DNA of 36,215 nucleotides from Candidatus Halobeggiatoa sp. HSG11 (GCA_030378105.1 JAUCGL010000033.1:1-36215); one strand, 5' to 3'. Shown: positions 7,960 to 17,827, counted from the first letter of the stretch. Made by a program: numbers and translations. The notes: generated from the letters alone by a model not told the origin.

Positions 7960-8199
7960 TTATTCGTCGCTATTTTTCTTTATGTAATCAATTGCCTGTT
8001 GAACAGTTTGAATTTTCTCAGCCTCTTCATCAGGAATTTCGGTTTCAAACTCTTCTTCAAGTGCCATTACCAACTCCACTGTATCAAGAGAATCTGCACC
8101 AAGATCATCAACAAAAGAAGAATCAAAATTCACTTCTTCATCTTTAACGGATAGTTGTTCAACTACAATTTTCTTGACACGTTCCTCAATGGTACTCAT
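7960..8199 (-). CDS. acpP: Acyl carrier protein
   Basis: The 79-residue acidic carrier holds growing acyl chains on a phosphopantetheine arm. The attachment Ser is S37 in the invariant [18 protein letters not shown]. Helix III and the C-terminus ([20 protein letters not shown]) are standard. AGAGG lies a few bases before the ATG. It leads fabF and mltG; fabD and fabG, its usual upstream neighbours, are not here. Confidence 0.97.
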   Translation of the reverse strand: MSTIEERVKKIVVEQLSVKDEEVNFDSSFVDDLGADSLDTVELVMALEEEFETEIPDEEAEKIQTVQQAIDYIKKNSDE

Positions 8200-8385
8200 A
8201 TTTGCCTCTTTAAAATATCAATAAATTAAGTTAATTTTTACAGGTTTAGTTTATTTTAAGAATATTTAATCTAAAAATCGAATCTTTAAAAAATCAAGAG
8301 TTCCTGTACAAAAATTTTAACAGATTTGCTAAATTATGCAATTATAACATATCAAATATTATCAAAACTAGATTTTTTCAAATTG

Positions 8386-10161
8386 TTATGCTTGTATAAC
8401 ATCTTGTCCATCTTTCAAAGCTTCGCTCCACCCACCAATAAGGCCAGCACATTTACGCAAGTATTTACCGTAGTTTTCACTCCATTCTTCTAATCCCTGC
8501 ATGAGACTATCATTAGCTGGATCACCAACCATTAATCTCACTTTTGTTAAAACTTGTTGCAATAATACAACGTCCAAAGCATCCCACACGCTGTTCATAT
8601 CTAAAAGTTGTAAATTTTCTAAACAACGCTTTAAAGAATCAGCAGCTCGCAAGGAAAACATAGCATTTTTATATTTAAGCAAAACATCTAATTCTTCAAT
8701 AGCCATTATTTGTTGTTCATTCATTTCACCATACAGTCTAGCTCGTTCTAAAGTTATCCTTGGCTCTAAAGTTAATTCAATTATAGAGGCTCGATCTAAA
8801 ACTCGTGGTGATAATGATAAAGTTGTATGATCATTATTAATAGTTGCAACAAAACGTAAAGCTGGCGAAATTGATACTTTACTACCGTTTGTAGTTATTC
8901 CACGAATGCTTTTACCACCTAATTCAATAGTTCGCATTTTATCTTGATCATCCGGATATTGAGATCGCACCAAAATATCAGCAAACCAATATTCAGGTTG
9001 ACTTAGGTTAAATTCTTCAAAAATAACCAAATAAGGCCGCTTGTCATTTTTACGCCATGCGGTCTCTGCTTTACATAAAAACTTAGTAAAATCAGTTGGT
9101 TCAAATTCGTTACTGATTGGATTCACATAACCAAGTAAATCTTCTCTACCTCGCCAAGTAGAGCCAACCGATACAATCAATTTACGCTCTTGATCATCTA
9201 TTAAGTCTATTGCTAAGGTACTTTTACCGACCCCGGGATTGCCAGTAATAATCAAAATATTTTTAGTTAATGAAACTGCTAATACAGAATCAAGTACTTC
9301 TTTGCTATAGTTGGCTTTAAGTTTTTCTTTAACAGAATCTTTTTCAATTAATGGATAAGCTGTAGTTGTTTTTACTGGTTTAGTAGTGGTTGTTGTTGGG
9401 CTAATAGTTTTTTTGACATCTAAACTTTTTAAACCATCAAATGGACTTTTTATTGTGGGTGAGGAATTAGTCTTAGCATAAGGACGTACTACATTTTGTT
9501 GTAATTTTTGAGCACTTTCTCTAGCAACTTCAAACCAGTCGTGTAAATTAGAATGAAAATGTTCAAATCGTTCAATATCCTTTTGATTACTCCAGTTTGG
9601 ATTTGGATTTTTGGATTGTTCAGCCGCTTTTTCAAACATATTTTCTACGGCTACCCGATTAACTTCTTTAAGATAAACCCCACCAATTATACTTTTGTAA
9701 TATACAGTTAGAATATACGGCAATTGAAAACGTGCCCAACCGTCCGGATAAGGTTCTATTTTCCACAGGGTTTTAAACTCATTAATTTTTTGAGGCGAAA
9801 CATTTAAAACTCGATAAGCTCCGAAAACATAATCTTTAGGTCTGGCGTTTATATCACTTATTCCTCTTGGTTCTTGAAAACGTTTGCCCCAAAATAATAG
9901 AATCTGATTATTCAAAACTTCTGGATATGGCTCAAGTAACCAACCAATGCCCAAATCATCAATTAAACAATAAGGATTGGCCTCTTCAAAAATATGAATA
10001 TGATAACAACGTGGATCACCTTGCTGACAATAATCAGTACGAAATTGTTGTTTAGCGGAACAATTCCAAGTTTCAGCATTTTTACAAATACTACCTTCCC
10101 AACCACGACGATGTGAATTAATTGTACAACCTAATGCGTTACCAACTGTAATAAAACTCAT
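8386..10161 (-). CDS. McrB-like AAA+ ATPase with a novel Cys-rich N-terminal domain
   Basis: A 591-residue protein. The C-terminal AAA+ module has Walker A GNPGVGKS (307-314), the WRGREDLLGYVNP stretch (336-348) typical of McrB-like ATPases, Walker B YLVIFEEFN (about 377-385), a sensor strand RFVATINNDHTT (436-447) and an Arg finger region SPRVLDRAS (451-459). Residues 230-275 form a Thr/Ser/Pro/Lys-rich linker. The N-terminal ~215 residues match nothing I recognise; they contain six Cys (12, 26, 34, 45, 52, 65) and His 54/56, then a beta-rich stretch with LLFWGKRF and YVFGAYRV. AAGGAAT precedes the ATG. No McrC-like nuclease gene is adjacent; the neighbours are acpP (downstream) and a divergent sugar operon. 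Whether it serves DNA restriction or a different remodelling role cannot be decided from the sequence. Confidence 0.75.
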   Translation of the reverse strand: MSFITVGNALGCTINSHRRGWEGSICKNAETWNCSAKQQFRTDYCQQGDPRCYHIHIFEEANPYCLIDDLGIGWLLEPYPEVLNNQILLFWGKRFQEPRGISDINARPKDYVFGAYRVLNVSPQKINEFKTLWKIEPYPDGWARFQLPYILTVYYKSIIGGVYLKEVNRVAVENMFEKAAEQSKNPNPNWSNQKDIERFEHFHSNLHDWFEVARESAQKLQQNVVRPYAKTNSSPTIKSPFDGLKSLDVKKTISPTTTTTKPVKTTTAYPLIEKDSVKEKLKANYSKEVLDSVLAVSLTKNILIITGNPGVGKSTLAIDLIDDQERKLIVSVGSTWRGREDLLGYVNPISNEFEPTDFTKFLCKAETAWRKNDKRPYLVIFEEFNLSQPEYWFADILVRSQYPDDQDKMRTIELGGKSIRGITTNGSKVSISPALRFVATINNDHTTLSLSPRVLDRASIIELTLEPRITLERARLYGEMNEQQIMAIEELDVLLKYKNAMFSLRAADSLKRCLENLQLLDMNSVWDALDVVLLQQVLTKVRLMVGDPANDSLMQGLEEWSENYGKYLRKCAGLIGGWSEALKDGQDVIQA

Positions 10162-10362
10162 AATATTCCTTATTTAATAATTAAATTTAATTATTGTGGT
10201 AATTTTTTAAGCTTACCAATTTATATCTATAAACGCAATTTCATTGGTAAACAAGCTAAATCTCTGAACAAATAATAAAAAAATACTCTCATACTATAAT
10301 AACATAGGACTTGGCATATATTGATAAAATATTCTTTTTGTATAATGCGAGAATCGGAAAAA

Positions 10363-10371
10363 TGCTATAAT
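10363..10371 (+). promoter_or_regulatory. Extended -10 promoter box for the SDR/WbpL-like pair
   Basis: TGCTATAAT lies 39 bases before the start codon at 10411. The divergent gene at 10161 shares this 249-base gap. A second TATAAT at 10341-10346 could be an alternative start point. Confidence 0.55.
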
Positions 10372-10410
10372 ACGACAAAGCAATGGATAATCACATATAT
10401 TTTTTAAAAC

Positions 10411-11250
10411 ATGTCAAATATAATTGTAGCTGGTGCCACCAATCAAATTGGTCATTTTTTATTATTAAGATTACAAAAAGCAATCGCTATAAGCCGCCAA
10501 ACATACCCAAATACTGATAATATAACTTGGTTAAAAATTGATTTAAAAACCGAAATTTTGCCACTTGAAACACCAAGTAAGTTATTCTATTCAGCACCTT
10601 TACCATTATTACCACCACTGTTAGAACGTTTACCAAAAACAACTTTATTAAAGCGAGTCATTGTCTTAAGTTCAACTAGCTGTTTTACTAAAGAAAATTC
10701 AACTGATTTCAACGAGCAAGCCATAGCTAATCAGTTAATTCAAGCTGAATTAGCGTTGATAAAAGAATGTCAACAGCGTAATATAGCTTGGACAATCTTA
10801 AGACCAACCTTAGTTTATGGCTGTGGGCTGGATAAAAACATAACCTTTATTGCTAATTTTATTCGCCGATTTGGTTTTTTTCCTATTGTTGGACAAGGTA
10901 GTGGATTACGCCAACCAGTTCATGCAGACGATTTAGCCAAAGCCTGTATTCAGGTTGCTTCATCCGAAAACACAATTAACAAAACATATAATTTAACTGG
11001 CGGACAAACTCTTAGTTATCGTGATATGGTCATAACTATTTTCAAATTTTTAGGCAAAAAACCACATATTATATCTATTTCACCATCATTATTTAAAGCT
11101 ATAATAAGTTGTATATCTTGGCTACCTAAATATTCCCACTTATCAACTGCAATGGTGACACGCATCAACCAAGATTTATGTTTCGATCATACAGCAGCCC
11201 AACATGATTTTGATTACCAACCAAGAAAATTTATGGATTTGGGATTATGA
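10411..11250 (+). CDS. SDR-like nucleotide-sugar epimerase/reductase homologue
   Basis: A 279-residue Rossmann-fold protein of the extended short-chain dehydrogenase type, with the dinucleotide loop GATNQIG at residues 8-14. Family stretches include RVIVLSSTSCF, AWTILRPTLVYG and GLRQPVHADDLA. The usual catalytic YxxxK is not seen: the place where it is expected, after the SST block, reads QLIQAELALI. The N-terminal half is also short (about 70 residues between the Rossmann loop and the SST strand). The gene overlaps the next by ATGA, so the pair is translationally coupled. In Pseudomonas-type O-antigen loci a WbpV-like reductase precedes WbpL, which suggests lipid-linked sugar synthesis, though catalysis is doubtful without YxxxK. 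Confidence 0.75.
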   Translation: MSNIIVAGATNQIGHFLLLRLQKAIAISRQTYPNTDNITWLKIDLKTEILPLETPSKLFYSAPLPLLPPLLERLPKTTLLKRVIVLSSTSCFTKENSTDFNEQAIANQLIQAELALIKECQQRNIAWTILRPTLVYGCGLDKNITFIANFIRRFGFFPIVGQGSGLRQPVHADDLAKACIQVASSENTINKTYNLTGGQTLSYRDMVITIFKFLGKKPHIISISPSLFKAIISCISWLPKYSHLSTAMVTRINQDLCFDHTAAQHDFDYQPRKFMDLGL

Positions 11251-12227
11251 TTTTTATATGTTTAGCTTTTTTGCTATCAGCCGGCTTAACTTTATATCTT
11301 AGTCATCCAAAAACTCCTTTGTGTATTCTTGATAAACCGAACGAACGTTCTTTACATGACAAACCAACTCCAGTAACTGGTGGAGTGGCAATATTATTAG
11401 CATGTGCAATAACGTTATTGCTTGTTGATTTATTTTATATATCCATTCATGAATATTTATGGTTGTTTATCAGTTGCTTATTAATTGCTATTATTTCTTT
11501 TATTGATGATTGCAAACAAATTTTTATTCCTTATCGCTTATTAACTCATTGTATTGCTGCTGTTTTATTGCTGTGGAACTATGATTTAAGCATTCTATTC
11601 AGCTTGGAAATACCAAAATTTTTACAAGTCATTATTTCATTCTTATTTGTTGTATGGATGACTAATCTATATAACTTTATGGATGGCATGGATGGTTTTG
11701 CTGGAGGCATGGCAATTTTTGGCTTTGGAACTTTTGCTATCTTAGGTGGATTAGCTGAACAGCAGTTATTTATGTTAATTAACTTAATAATAATCAGTGC
11801 AGTAGGAGGTTTTTTAATATTTAATTTTCCTCCAGCAAAAATTTTTATGGGTGATGTTGGAGCTTCCAGTTTAGGATTTTTAGCAGCAGCTTTAAGCTTA
11901 TGGGGTAATCACGAAGGAATTTTTTCCTTATGGATCGCATTGTTAATCTTTTCACCGTTTATCGTAGATGCAACAGTTACTTTATTAAGACGTTTATTTG
12001 CTGGTGAAAAAATTTGGTTAGCCCATAAATCTCATTATTATCAACGTTTAGTTGAACTTGGTTGGGGACATAAACGTACTGTATTATTTGAATATGTTTT
12101 AATGGCTATTTGTTGTATTTCAGCTTTGCTGGCAGTATTGTTAAATATGCAATGGTATTTTCTATTGGCTTGGTTTTTTATTTATATAACATTGATTTAT
12201 ATAGTTAATACAATATTTGACTCTTAA
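11247..12227 (+). CDS. WbpL/WecA-like sugar-phosphate transferase to undecaprenyl phosphate
   Basis: A multi-span membrane enzyme (326 residues, about ten helices) of the MraY/WecA/WbpL family. It transfers a UDP-sugar phosphate to undecaprenyl phosphate, starting O-antigen or other surface polymers. Seen in order: PNERSLHDKPTPVTGG near residues 28-43, the Asp pair in FIDDCKQIF, NLYNFMDGMDGFAGG, the FMGDVGASSLGF loop, and a cytoplasmic basic loop HKSHYYQRLVELGWGHKR. The H-x-SH-x-YQ loop favours the WbpL subgroup over MraY or WecA. The sugar is unknown. Start ATG overlaps the stop of the SDR gene. Confidence 0.85.
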   Translation: MIFICLAFLLSAGLTLYLSHPKTPLCILDKPNERSLHDKPTPVTGGVAILLACAITLLLVDLFYISIHEYLWLFISCLLIAIISFIDDCKQIFIPYRLLTHCIAAVLLLWNYDLSILFSLEIPKFLQVIISFLFVVWMTNLYNFMDGMDGFAGGMAIFGFGTFAILGGLAEQQLFMLINLIIISAVGGFLIFNFPPAKIFMGDVGASSLGFLAAALSLWGNHEGIFSLWIALLIFSPFIVDATVTLLRRLFAGEKIWLAHKSHYYQRLVELGWGHKRTVLFEYVLMAICCISALLAVLLNMQWYFLLAWFFIYITLIYIVNTIFDS

Positions 12228-12266
12228 CCGCCTTCAAGTTTCCCCTTTTTATTAATTGATTGATTC

Positions 12267-12375
12267 AATACCTTCGCCAATCTCAAAAATTTTTGTTTCG
12301 GGAATGAGGTATGATTTCCTAAAACTCCTATATAACCCTGATTTCGGGAAATACGTTTCGCCCCATTCTCGAAAC
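12267..12375. repeat. REP-like long palindrome, copy 1
   Basis: After AATACCTTCGCCAAT, the core 12295-12375 starts GTTTCGGGAATGAGG and ends CCATTCTCGAAAC, its imperfect reverse complement. Each arm is itself palindromic (GTTTCGGG...CCTAAAAC and ATTTCGGG...CTCGAAAC). Copies are at 26425-26508 and 36092-36198. It sits between the converging ends of the WbpL-like gene and the hybrid kinase, the usual place for REP elements. Confidence 0.75.
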
Positions 12376-12400
12376 AACTATCAAATCAGAAAACTATTTA

Positions 12401-15400
12401 TTATTGATACAACCAAACTCGCATTAATGAAATTAACTTATTAGAATCAATTGGTTTAGCTAAATAATCATTAGCTCCTGCTTCGATACATTTAGTTTTA
12501 TCACCTCGCATTGCTTTAGCGGTCAAAGCTATAATTGGTAATTTTTTGTACCGAGGTTGTTTACGAATTTTTTGCATGGTTTCATAACCGTCCATTGCTG
12601 GCATCATGATATCCATTAAAATAATTGCAATATCCTCATGCTCATCTAATAGGTCCAGAGCCTCCTCACCATTTTGAGCAACAACAACTTCCATATCTTT
12701 ATCTTCCAATGTTGTTACTAACGCAAAAACATTACGTATATCATCATCCACAACTAAAGCTTTTTTATCCTTCAAAATGGCAGTTTTATTATGTACCATT
12801 TTCAACATATCCTGCTTTCCTTCTGGCAGTTTAGCTTCCAATTGATGCAAAAATAAAGTTGCTTCATCTAATAATCGAGCTGGAGAACGAGAAGATTTTA
12901 AAATCAAATTATCCGCACATTTTTGTAATAAAATCTCTTCATCTGGAGTTAATTCTTGTTCTGCATAAATAATAACTGGAGTCTTACAAGAATCTGGAGC
13001 ATCGTGCATCTGTTTGATTAGCCTAGTGCTTGAACGATGTTCTATATCCATATCCAAAATTATACAATCATATTCCGTAGTTTGAATATAATGCAAAGCA
13101 TCGTCTATTGTTATTGCCTGAGTTATTTCAATCTCAGTGTTTTTTATCAAATCTAAAATTTGCTGTTTATGTGGTTCCAAATCTGAAATAATTAAAAGGT
13201 TTTTAACCTGTTTGGTTATCAATTGTTCTATCTGTTTAAATGCTGTAGAAAGCTGCTCCATATCAACTGGTTTACGCAAATAACCAACTGCCATATCCGC
13301 TACATCACCACTCAATTCAGATGCTGAAATGAAATGGACCAGAATATCCTTAGTATTAGGATTTTCCTTCAGCTTTTCCATAACTGTTAAACCATCTATT
13401 TTTGGCAAGTTGACATCAAGAATAATGGCATCTGGTTTATATTGTTCAGCTAATTGTAAGCCAGTTTCACCATCATCAGCAACTAAACATTTGAATTCTT
13501 TATCTCGAGCTGTTTCTAGCAGAATATTAACAAACGCAAAATCATCTTCAATAATTAATAAAGATTTCTCGTCATCAGTTAAATTATCTCTATCATCAAT
13601 AAAAATATTGGATTTAGAAGAAGTTGGCTTAAGAATATCAGATTTAGGAACATCTTTAAAAGTATTGATTTCTGCTTTTTCTATTGAACCTGATTCTTCA
13701 AGTTTTTGAGGTAAATATAAAGTGAAGGAACTACCTTTTCCTTCCTCGCTTCGTAATTCTAATTCCCCACCTAATAAATGTGCTAATTGACGTGAAATTG
13801 ATAAACCAAGACCAGTACCACCATAATTACGACTAGTTGTACCATCAGCCTGTTGGAATGCTGCAAAAATAGATTCCTGTTTTTCTTCTGGAATGCCAAT
13901 TCCAGTATCAGTAACTCCAATAACAATAGTTTCACTTGGCTTATACTTAATAATGTCATTGCGTCTTGATGGATGGCGGATGGTTATTTTGATCTCACCT
14001 TTAGAAGTAAATTTAAAAGCATTAGAAAGTAAATTATTGATTATCTGCTTTAAACGTTGGCCATCAGTATATAAAATCTGTGGAATATCATCCGCAATCG
14101 CTATCTGGAAACCTAAACCTTTGCTTTCTGCAAATGGGCGAAATTCTTTTTCAAGATTCATAACTAAATCAGTTAGTAATATATCTTCAATATTTATTTC
14201 AATCTTACCAGCTTCCACCTTAGATAAATCCAAAATATCATTAATAAGTCTAAGCAAATCAATTCCAGAATTATGAATCGTTCTAGCATACTCAACCTGC
14301 TTATCAGTCAAATTTTTATTCTTATTATCAACCAATAATTGAGCCAAAATAAGCAAACTATTCAAAGGAGTACGCAATTCATGTGACATATTAGCCAAAA
14401 ATTCAGACTTATATTTACTGGCCAATTCTATTTCTTTAGCTTTGGTTTCAATGTCATGTTTAACTTTTTCTAAAGTAGTATTTTTGTCAGCTATTTCTTG
14501 TTTTTGACGTTCTAACTCATTAGTACGTTCTTCCAGAGATTCATTAGACTGCCGCAATTCTTCCGATTGGCTTTGTAATTCTTCAGTTTGATTTTGTAAT
14601 TCCTCAGATTGACTTTGTAATTCCTCATTATTATGCTTTAATTCTTCCTGTTGCTGTTCCAGTTCTTGAGTTTGAATCTGAGTTTGTTGTAACAGTTCTT
14701 GCATTTTATTGCGAGCTTCAACTGAATTAATAGCGACTCCAACAGTTGGCATTACTTGGTTGATAAATTCCAAGTGAGTATTAGTTAATTTTTGGAGATT
14801 ACCCAATAAAATAACACCTTTAACCGAGTTTTCATATAAAAATGGTATGATAGTTATGTATTTAGGTACGGCATCACTTAAATTAGAATCTACTTCAATC
14901 GCAATAATTTTTTGTTCCTTGACAGACCTTTCAACCAATCCTTTACTAAATTCAAATTCATCCGCAATATTTTTACGTCGATTATGGGCATAACTTGCAA
15001 CTAGCTTAATAAAGTTAAGATTAGTTGATTTTTCCACCAAGTAACATAAACCAATTTGAGCATCTAAATATAAAGTTAAAAAAGAAACTGTATTATGAGT
15101 TAATTCAACAATATTTTGTTCACCACTCATTTGATCATTAAGTTGATTTTGACCAGTTTTAAGCCAATCTTGCAGACTATTTCTTTTAGTTGCTTTAACT
15201 AATTGTAATGAAGCATCTTTTAAGGCAGTTTCAATTTGAGTAAAATCTCCTACATATTCAGCCTGTGGAGTGATCTCTTTACCGACAGATAAATCTTGTG
15301 AAGCATGTACAATATCTGTAACCAAAAATTTTAAATTAGATGATAAAGTTGCCAAAACTCCTTCAATTTTAACAAAATCACCTCTATATTCAGTTTCAGA

Positions 15401-17230
15401 AATAGAATCAAATTTCCCTAGCAGTAATTCTTCAGATATGCGTACTATATCTTCAATAACTTTGCGTTGATCTGATAACGCTATTGTTAAAGCTGCTTGA
15501 ATTTGAACAAAATCACCGTGATATTCGGTAGTTTTTGGTATGGTGTTTAAATTACCAGCAGCTAAACCTTTAGAAACTAACACAATATCTTTAATAACTG
15601 CACATAAACTACATAAAGCCATTTCTAAAGATTGTTTTATCTTAATAAAATCTCCACGATACTCTCCTTTAGCAACAACATTCAAATTCCCATTCGCCAA
15701 ACCTTGCGACACTTGAACGATATCTTCCACCACTAAATGCAAATTATTCAATGCAATTTCTAAAGAATCTTTTATTTTAACAAAATCTCCCTTATATTGA
15801 GCTTTAGAATTTAAACGTAAATTACCATCTGCTATTCCTTGAGAAATTTGCACAAAATCTTCAATTATTTGCTGTTGATTATGTAAAGCCATGTTCAAAA
15901 CATTTTTTATTTGTACAAAATCACCTTGATAATTAAATTTAGGTTTAATACCAAGGTTCCCATTCGCTAGTCCGGTGGACACTTGGACAATATCATCAAT
16001 TATTTCTAATATATTATTAACCATTTGTTGGAAGGTTTTGGCTAATTGTCCAATTTCGTCACTTCGATTTACCTCAACCGATACCATCATATTGCCAGTT
16101 ATTAAATTATTTGCTGCATTAGTTATCGCTTTGATTGGGCTAATAAAAGAGTCACTGACTAATATGGCAATGCTAATAACTATTATAACGCTTATTCCAA
16201 CGATGAAAATGCTCCACAACAACATAAATTGCAAACCACTTATGGCTTCATTCCAATCAACTTTGGCATGTAATGACCAATTTAATCCCGACATTTGCAA
16301 GGGAGTGTATGCAACTAACATTTTTTTACCGTCATAGTCAATAATTGTTTTGACATCAGTTTTACCTTTATCTCGACTAGCCGGATTATCCAGTTTTAAT
16401 CTTAATAAAGTTTCTTGTTCAAAAAAACGGGAATTAGAACGCAATAAATAATCATCTTCTCCAATTAATACTGTTTCTCCATTTCTACCTAAACCACTGT
16501 TATCTTGCATAATAGCATCAATCTTATGGATAGGTAATTGCAATACAACTACACCTATTACTTTAGAAGCATTAAAAATTGGAGCTGCAACAAATGATAC
16601 AACTGATTGAGAGGGGACATAATATGCAAAATCTTCCAAGCTAGTTACGTCTTTATTTTTGGCATCCACTACAGCTTTAAAAACACGACCTATATTAGTA
16701 TCTGCATAATCTCCATTTAACAGTGAAGTTCCAAAATCTTCCTTCTTTTCAACAGCATATAAAATATTACCTACATGTGGTTCAATTATAAAAACGTCAT
16801 AATAATCATGGATTTTTTTATAATTACTAAAAATTGGATGATATTGAGAATGAATTTTGTCATAAGCATTTTCGTTAGTCATCAAATCGGATTTATTTAA
16901 ATACTTGGTTCGATAAGTCTTCATACCAACAACTTCATCCTTATTTTCCATAGTTTTATGGATTAATTCTTCAAAATCTTGGGCAGCTTTAATAGTGGTT
17001 GGATTTTGAGCTAACAGTTTAATATCATTAACTGCTTGAGTAAAATATCCCTTTATTTGTTGAGCTTTAATATTGCGTATGGTAACTAATCGATTAGTTA
17101 TTTCTTTGGTTAATAAAGTCTGTGATTGGTTATAAAGTAATACTCCAACTATGAGTAATGGCAACAAAGTAACCATTAAAAACAAAACGATAAGTTTACT
17201 TCGCATTGATTGAAAAATATTGAAATTCAT
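12401..17230 (-). CDS. Hybrid histidine kinase: dCache, poly-HAMP, GAF, HisKA/HATPase, three receivers
   Basis: A 1609-residue membrane sensor. Order: helix TM1 (about 10-30), periplasmic dCache-like sensor (to about 330), TM2 (about 335-360), canonical HAMP, then six ~45-residue HAMP-like repeats each with GNL or GKF and GDF-[VI]-x-I (nucleotides 15195-16000), GAF (about 700-850), a long coiled coil with QSEELQ-type repeats, HisKA with phospho-acceptor H950 in ANMSHELRTPLNS, HATPase (RLKQIINNLLSNAFKFT, DTGIGI, GTGLGLSI), and three receivers. REC1 phospho-site is D1272 (LDVNLPKIDG) and REC3 is D1540 (LMDIMMPAMDG). REC2 is degenerate at its acidic pocket (IISD) but keeps an Asp and a Lys. No output domain or partner regulator is adjacent. 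AGAGGAA precedes the ATG. The ligand is unknown. Confidence 0.92.
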   Translation of the reverse strand: MNFNIFQSMRSKLIVLFLMVTLLPLLIVGVLLYNQSQTLLTKEITNRLVTIRNIKAQQIKGYFTQAVNDIKLLAQNPTTIKAAQDFEELIHKTMENKDEVVGMKTYRTKYLNKSDLMTNENAYDKIHSQYHPIFSNYKKIHDYYDVFIIEPHVGNILYAVEKKEDFGTSLLNGDYADTNIGRVFKAVVDAKNKDVTSLEDFAYYVPSQSVVSFVAAPIFNASKVIGVVVLQLPIHKIDAIMQDNSGLGRNGETVLIGEDDYLLRSNSRFFEQETLLRLKLDNPASRDKGKTDVKTIIDYDGKKMLVAYTPLQMSGLNWSLHAKVDWNEAISGLQFMLLWSIFIVGISVIIVISIAILVSDSFISPIKAITNAANNLITGNMMVSVEVNRSDEIGQLAKTFQQMVNNILEIIDDIVQVSTGLANGNLGIKPKFNYQGDFVQIKNVLNMALHNQQQIIEDFVQISQGIADGNLRLNSKAQYKGDFVKIKDSLEIALNNLHLVVEDIVQVSQGLANGNLNVVAKGEYRGDFIKIKQSLEMALCSLCAVIKDIVLVSKGLAAGNLNTIPKTTEYHGDFVQIQAALTIALSDQRKVIEDIVRISEELLLGKFDSISETEYRGDFVKIEGVLATLSSNLKFLVTDIVHASQDLSVGKEITPQAEYVGDFTQIETALKDASLQLVKATKRNSLQDWLKTGQNQLNDQMSGEQNIVELTHNTVSFLTLYLDAQIGLCYLVEKSTNLNFIKLVASYAHNRRKNIADEFEFSKGLVERSVKEQKIIAIEVDSNLSDAVPKYITIIPFLYENSVKGVILLGNLQKLTNTHLEFINQVMPTVGVAINSVEARNKMQELLQQTQIQTQELEQQQEELKHNNEELQSQSEELQNQTEELQSQSEELRQSNESLEERTNELERQKQEIADKNTTLEKVKHDIETKAKEIELASKYKSEFLANMSHELRTPLNSLLILAQLLVDNKNKNLTDKQVEYARTIHNSGIDLLRLINDILDLSKVEAGKIEINIEDILLTDLVMNLEKEFRPFAESKGLGFQIAIADDIPQILYTDGQRLKQIINNLLSNAFKFTSKGEIKITIRHPSRRNDIIKYKPSETIVIGVTDTGIGIPEEKQESIFAAFQQADGTTSRNYGGTGLGLSISRQLAHLLGGELELRSEEGKGSSFTLYLPQKLEESGSIEKAEINTFKDVPKSDILKPTSSKSNIFIDDRDNLTDDEKSLLIIEDDFAFVNILLETARDKEFKCLVADDGETGLQLAEQYKPDAIILDVNLPKIDGLTVMEKLKENPNTKDILVHFISASELSGDVADMAVGYLRKPVDMEQLSTAFKQIEQLITKQVKNLLIISDLEPHKQQILDLIKNTEIEITQAITIDDALHYIQTTEYDCIILDMDIEHRSSTRLIKQMHDAPDSCKTPVIIYAEQELTPDEEILLQKCADNLILKSSRSPARLLDEATLFLHQLEAKLPEGKQDMLKMVHNKTAILKDKKALVVDDDIRNVFALVTTLEDKDMEVVVAQNGEEALDLLDEHEDIAIILMDIMMPAMDGYETMQKIRKQPRYKKLPIIALTAKAMRGDKTKCIEAGANDYLAKPIDSNKLISLMRVWLYQ
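15195..16000 (-). repeat. Six tandem ~135-base repeats encoding poly-HAMP
   Basis: The plus-strand mark [CT]AAAATC[AT]CC (encoding GDF-x-K/Q-I) recurs at 15241, 15373, 15508, 15646, 15781 and 15916, that is, every 132-138 bases. Each unit encodes one HAMP-like ~45-residue block. Unit length is held in multiples of three, as expected for internal gene duplication under selection. Confidence 0.85.
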
Positions 17231-17500
17231 TTGTTTAATTCCTCTTACAATATAAGATTTATGTGTGTGCTGTTAAAACTTGAATCATAGTTTATTTTAA
17301 ATTTGTATTAAATCAACCATTAACTTTAGCTATTAAAGGATATTAATTGGTTAATTTTTATATTTAATATCATTATATGCTATATTAAATATTTTTGAGT
17401 TAATTGCAATGATTTTAATCATAACTTTGAAGTTTATCAACTATGCAAATAACTTTCCTAGTCAATATAAACATACTAAAACTTTGATAATTTTGAAAAG

Positions 17501-17827
17501 ATGTCTAATATATTCGACAACATACCAAAACAACTACCTGAAGAACTTACAAATATTCTGGTTAATTCCAATGAAGTTAAAATTGAAAGGATTATTTCAC
17601 AAGGTCATAGAACAGAATTTTGGTATGACCAAACTGAAAATGAATGGGTAATTGTTTTAAGAGGATCAGCAAAACTAAAATTTGAATTAGATGACAAAAT
17701 CATTTGTCTCAATGCGGGAGATTTTATCAATATAAAAGCACATGTTAAACATAAAGTTGAATGGACAAGCGAAGAAGTTGTTTGGTTAGCTGTATTTTAT
17801 CCAGCACAACAAGATGTTGAGAGGTGA
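17501..17827 (+). CDS. Small cupin-domain protein
   Basis: A 108-residue single-domain cupin. Cupin motif 1 is seen as GHRTEFWYDQTENEWVIVLRG (His 36, then Glu 48) and motif 2 as LNAGDFINIKAHVKHKV, with a His-rich turn that could complete a metal site. The substrate is unknown; similar small cupins are often metal-binding enzymes or sensors. No operon partner. An overlapping frame at 17409-17651 is a shadow, because only this frame carries the cupin pattern. A short inverted-repeat element begins 28 bases after its stop. Confidence 0.8.
   Translation: MSNIFDNIPKQLPEELTNILVNSNEVKIERIISQGHRTEFWYDQTENEWVIVLRGSAKLKFELDDKIICLNAGDFINIKAHVKHKVEWTSEEVVWLAVFYPAQQDVER

Noticed and set aside
15195-16000. 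Regular ~135-base repeats considered as a CRISPR-like array
   Set aside because: Repeats are coding, in frame and diverged along their whole length, without constant repeats and unique spacers.
12625-16337. Several plus-strand open frames of 60-127 residues
   Set aside because: All lie antisense inside the hybrid kinase, whose domains are continuous on the minus strand; long antisense frames are expected there.
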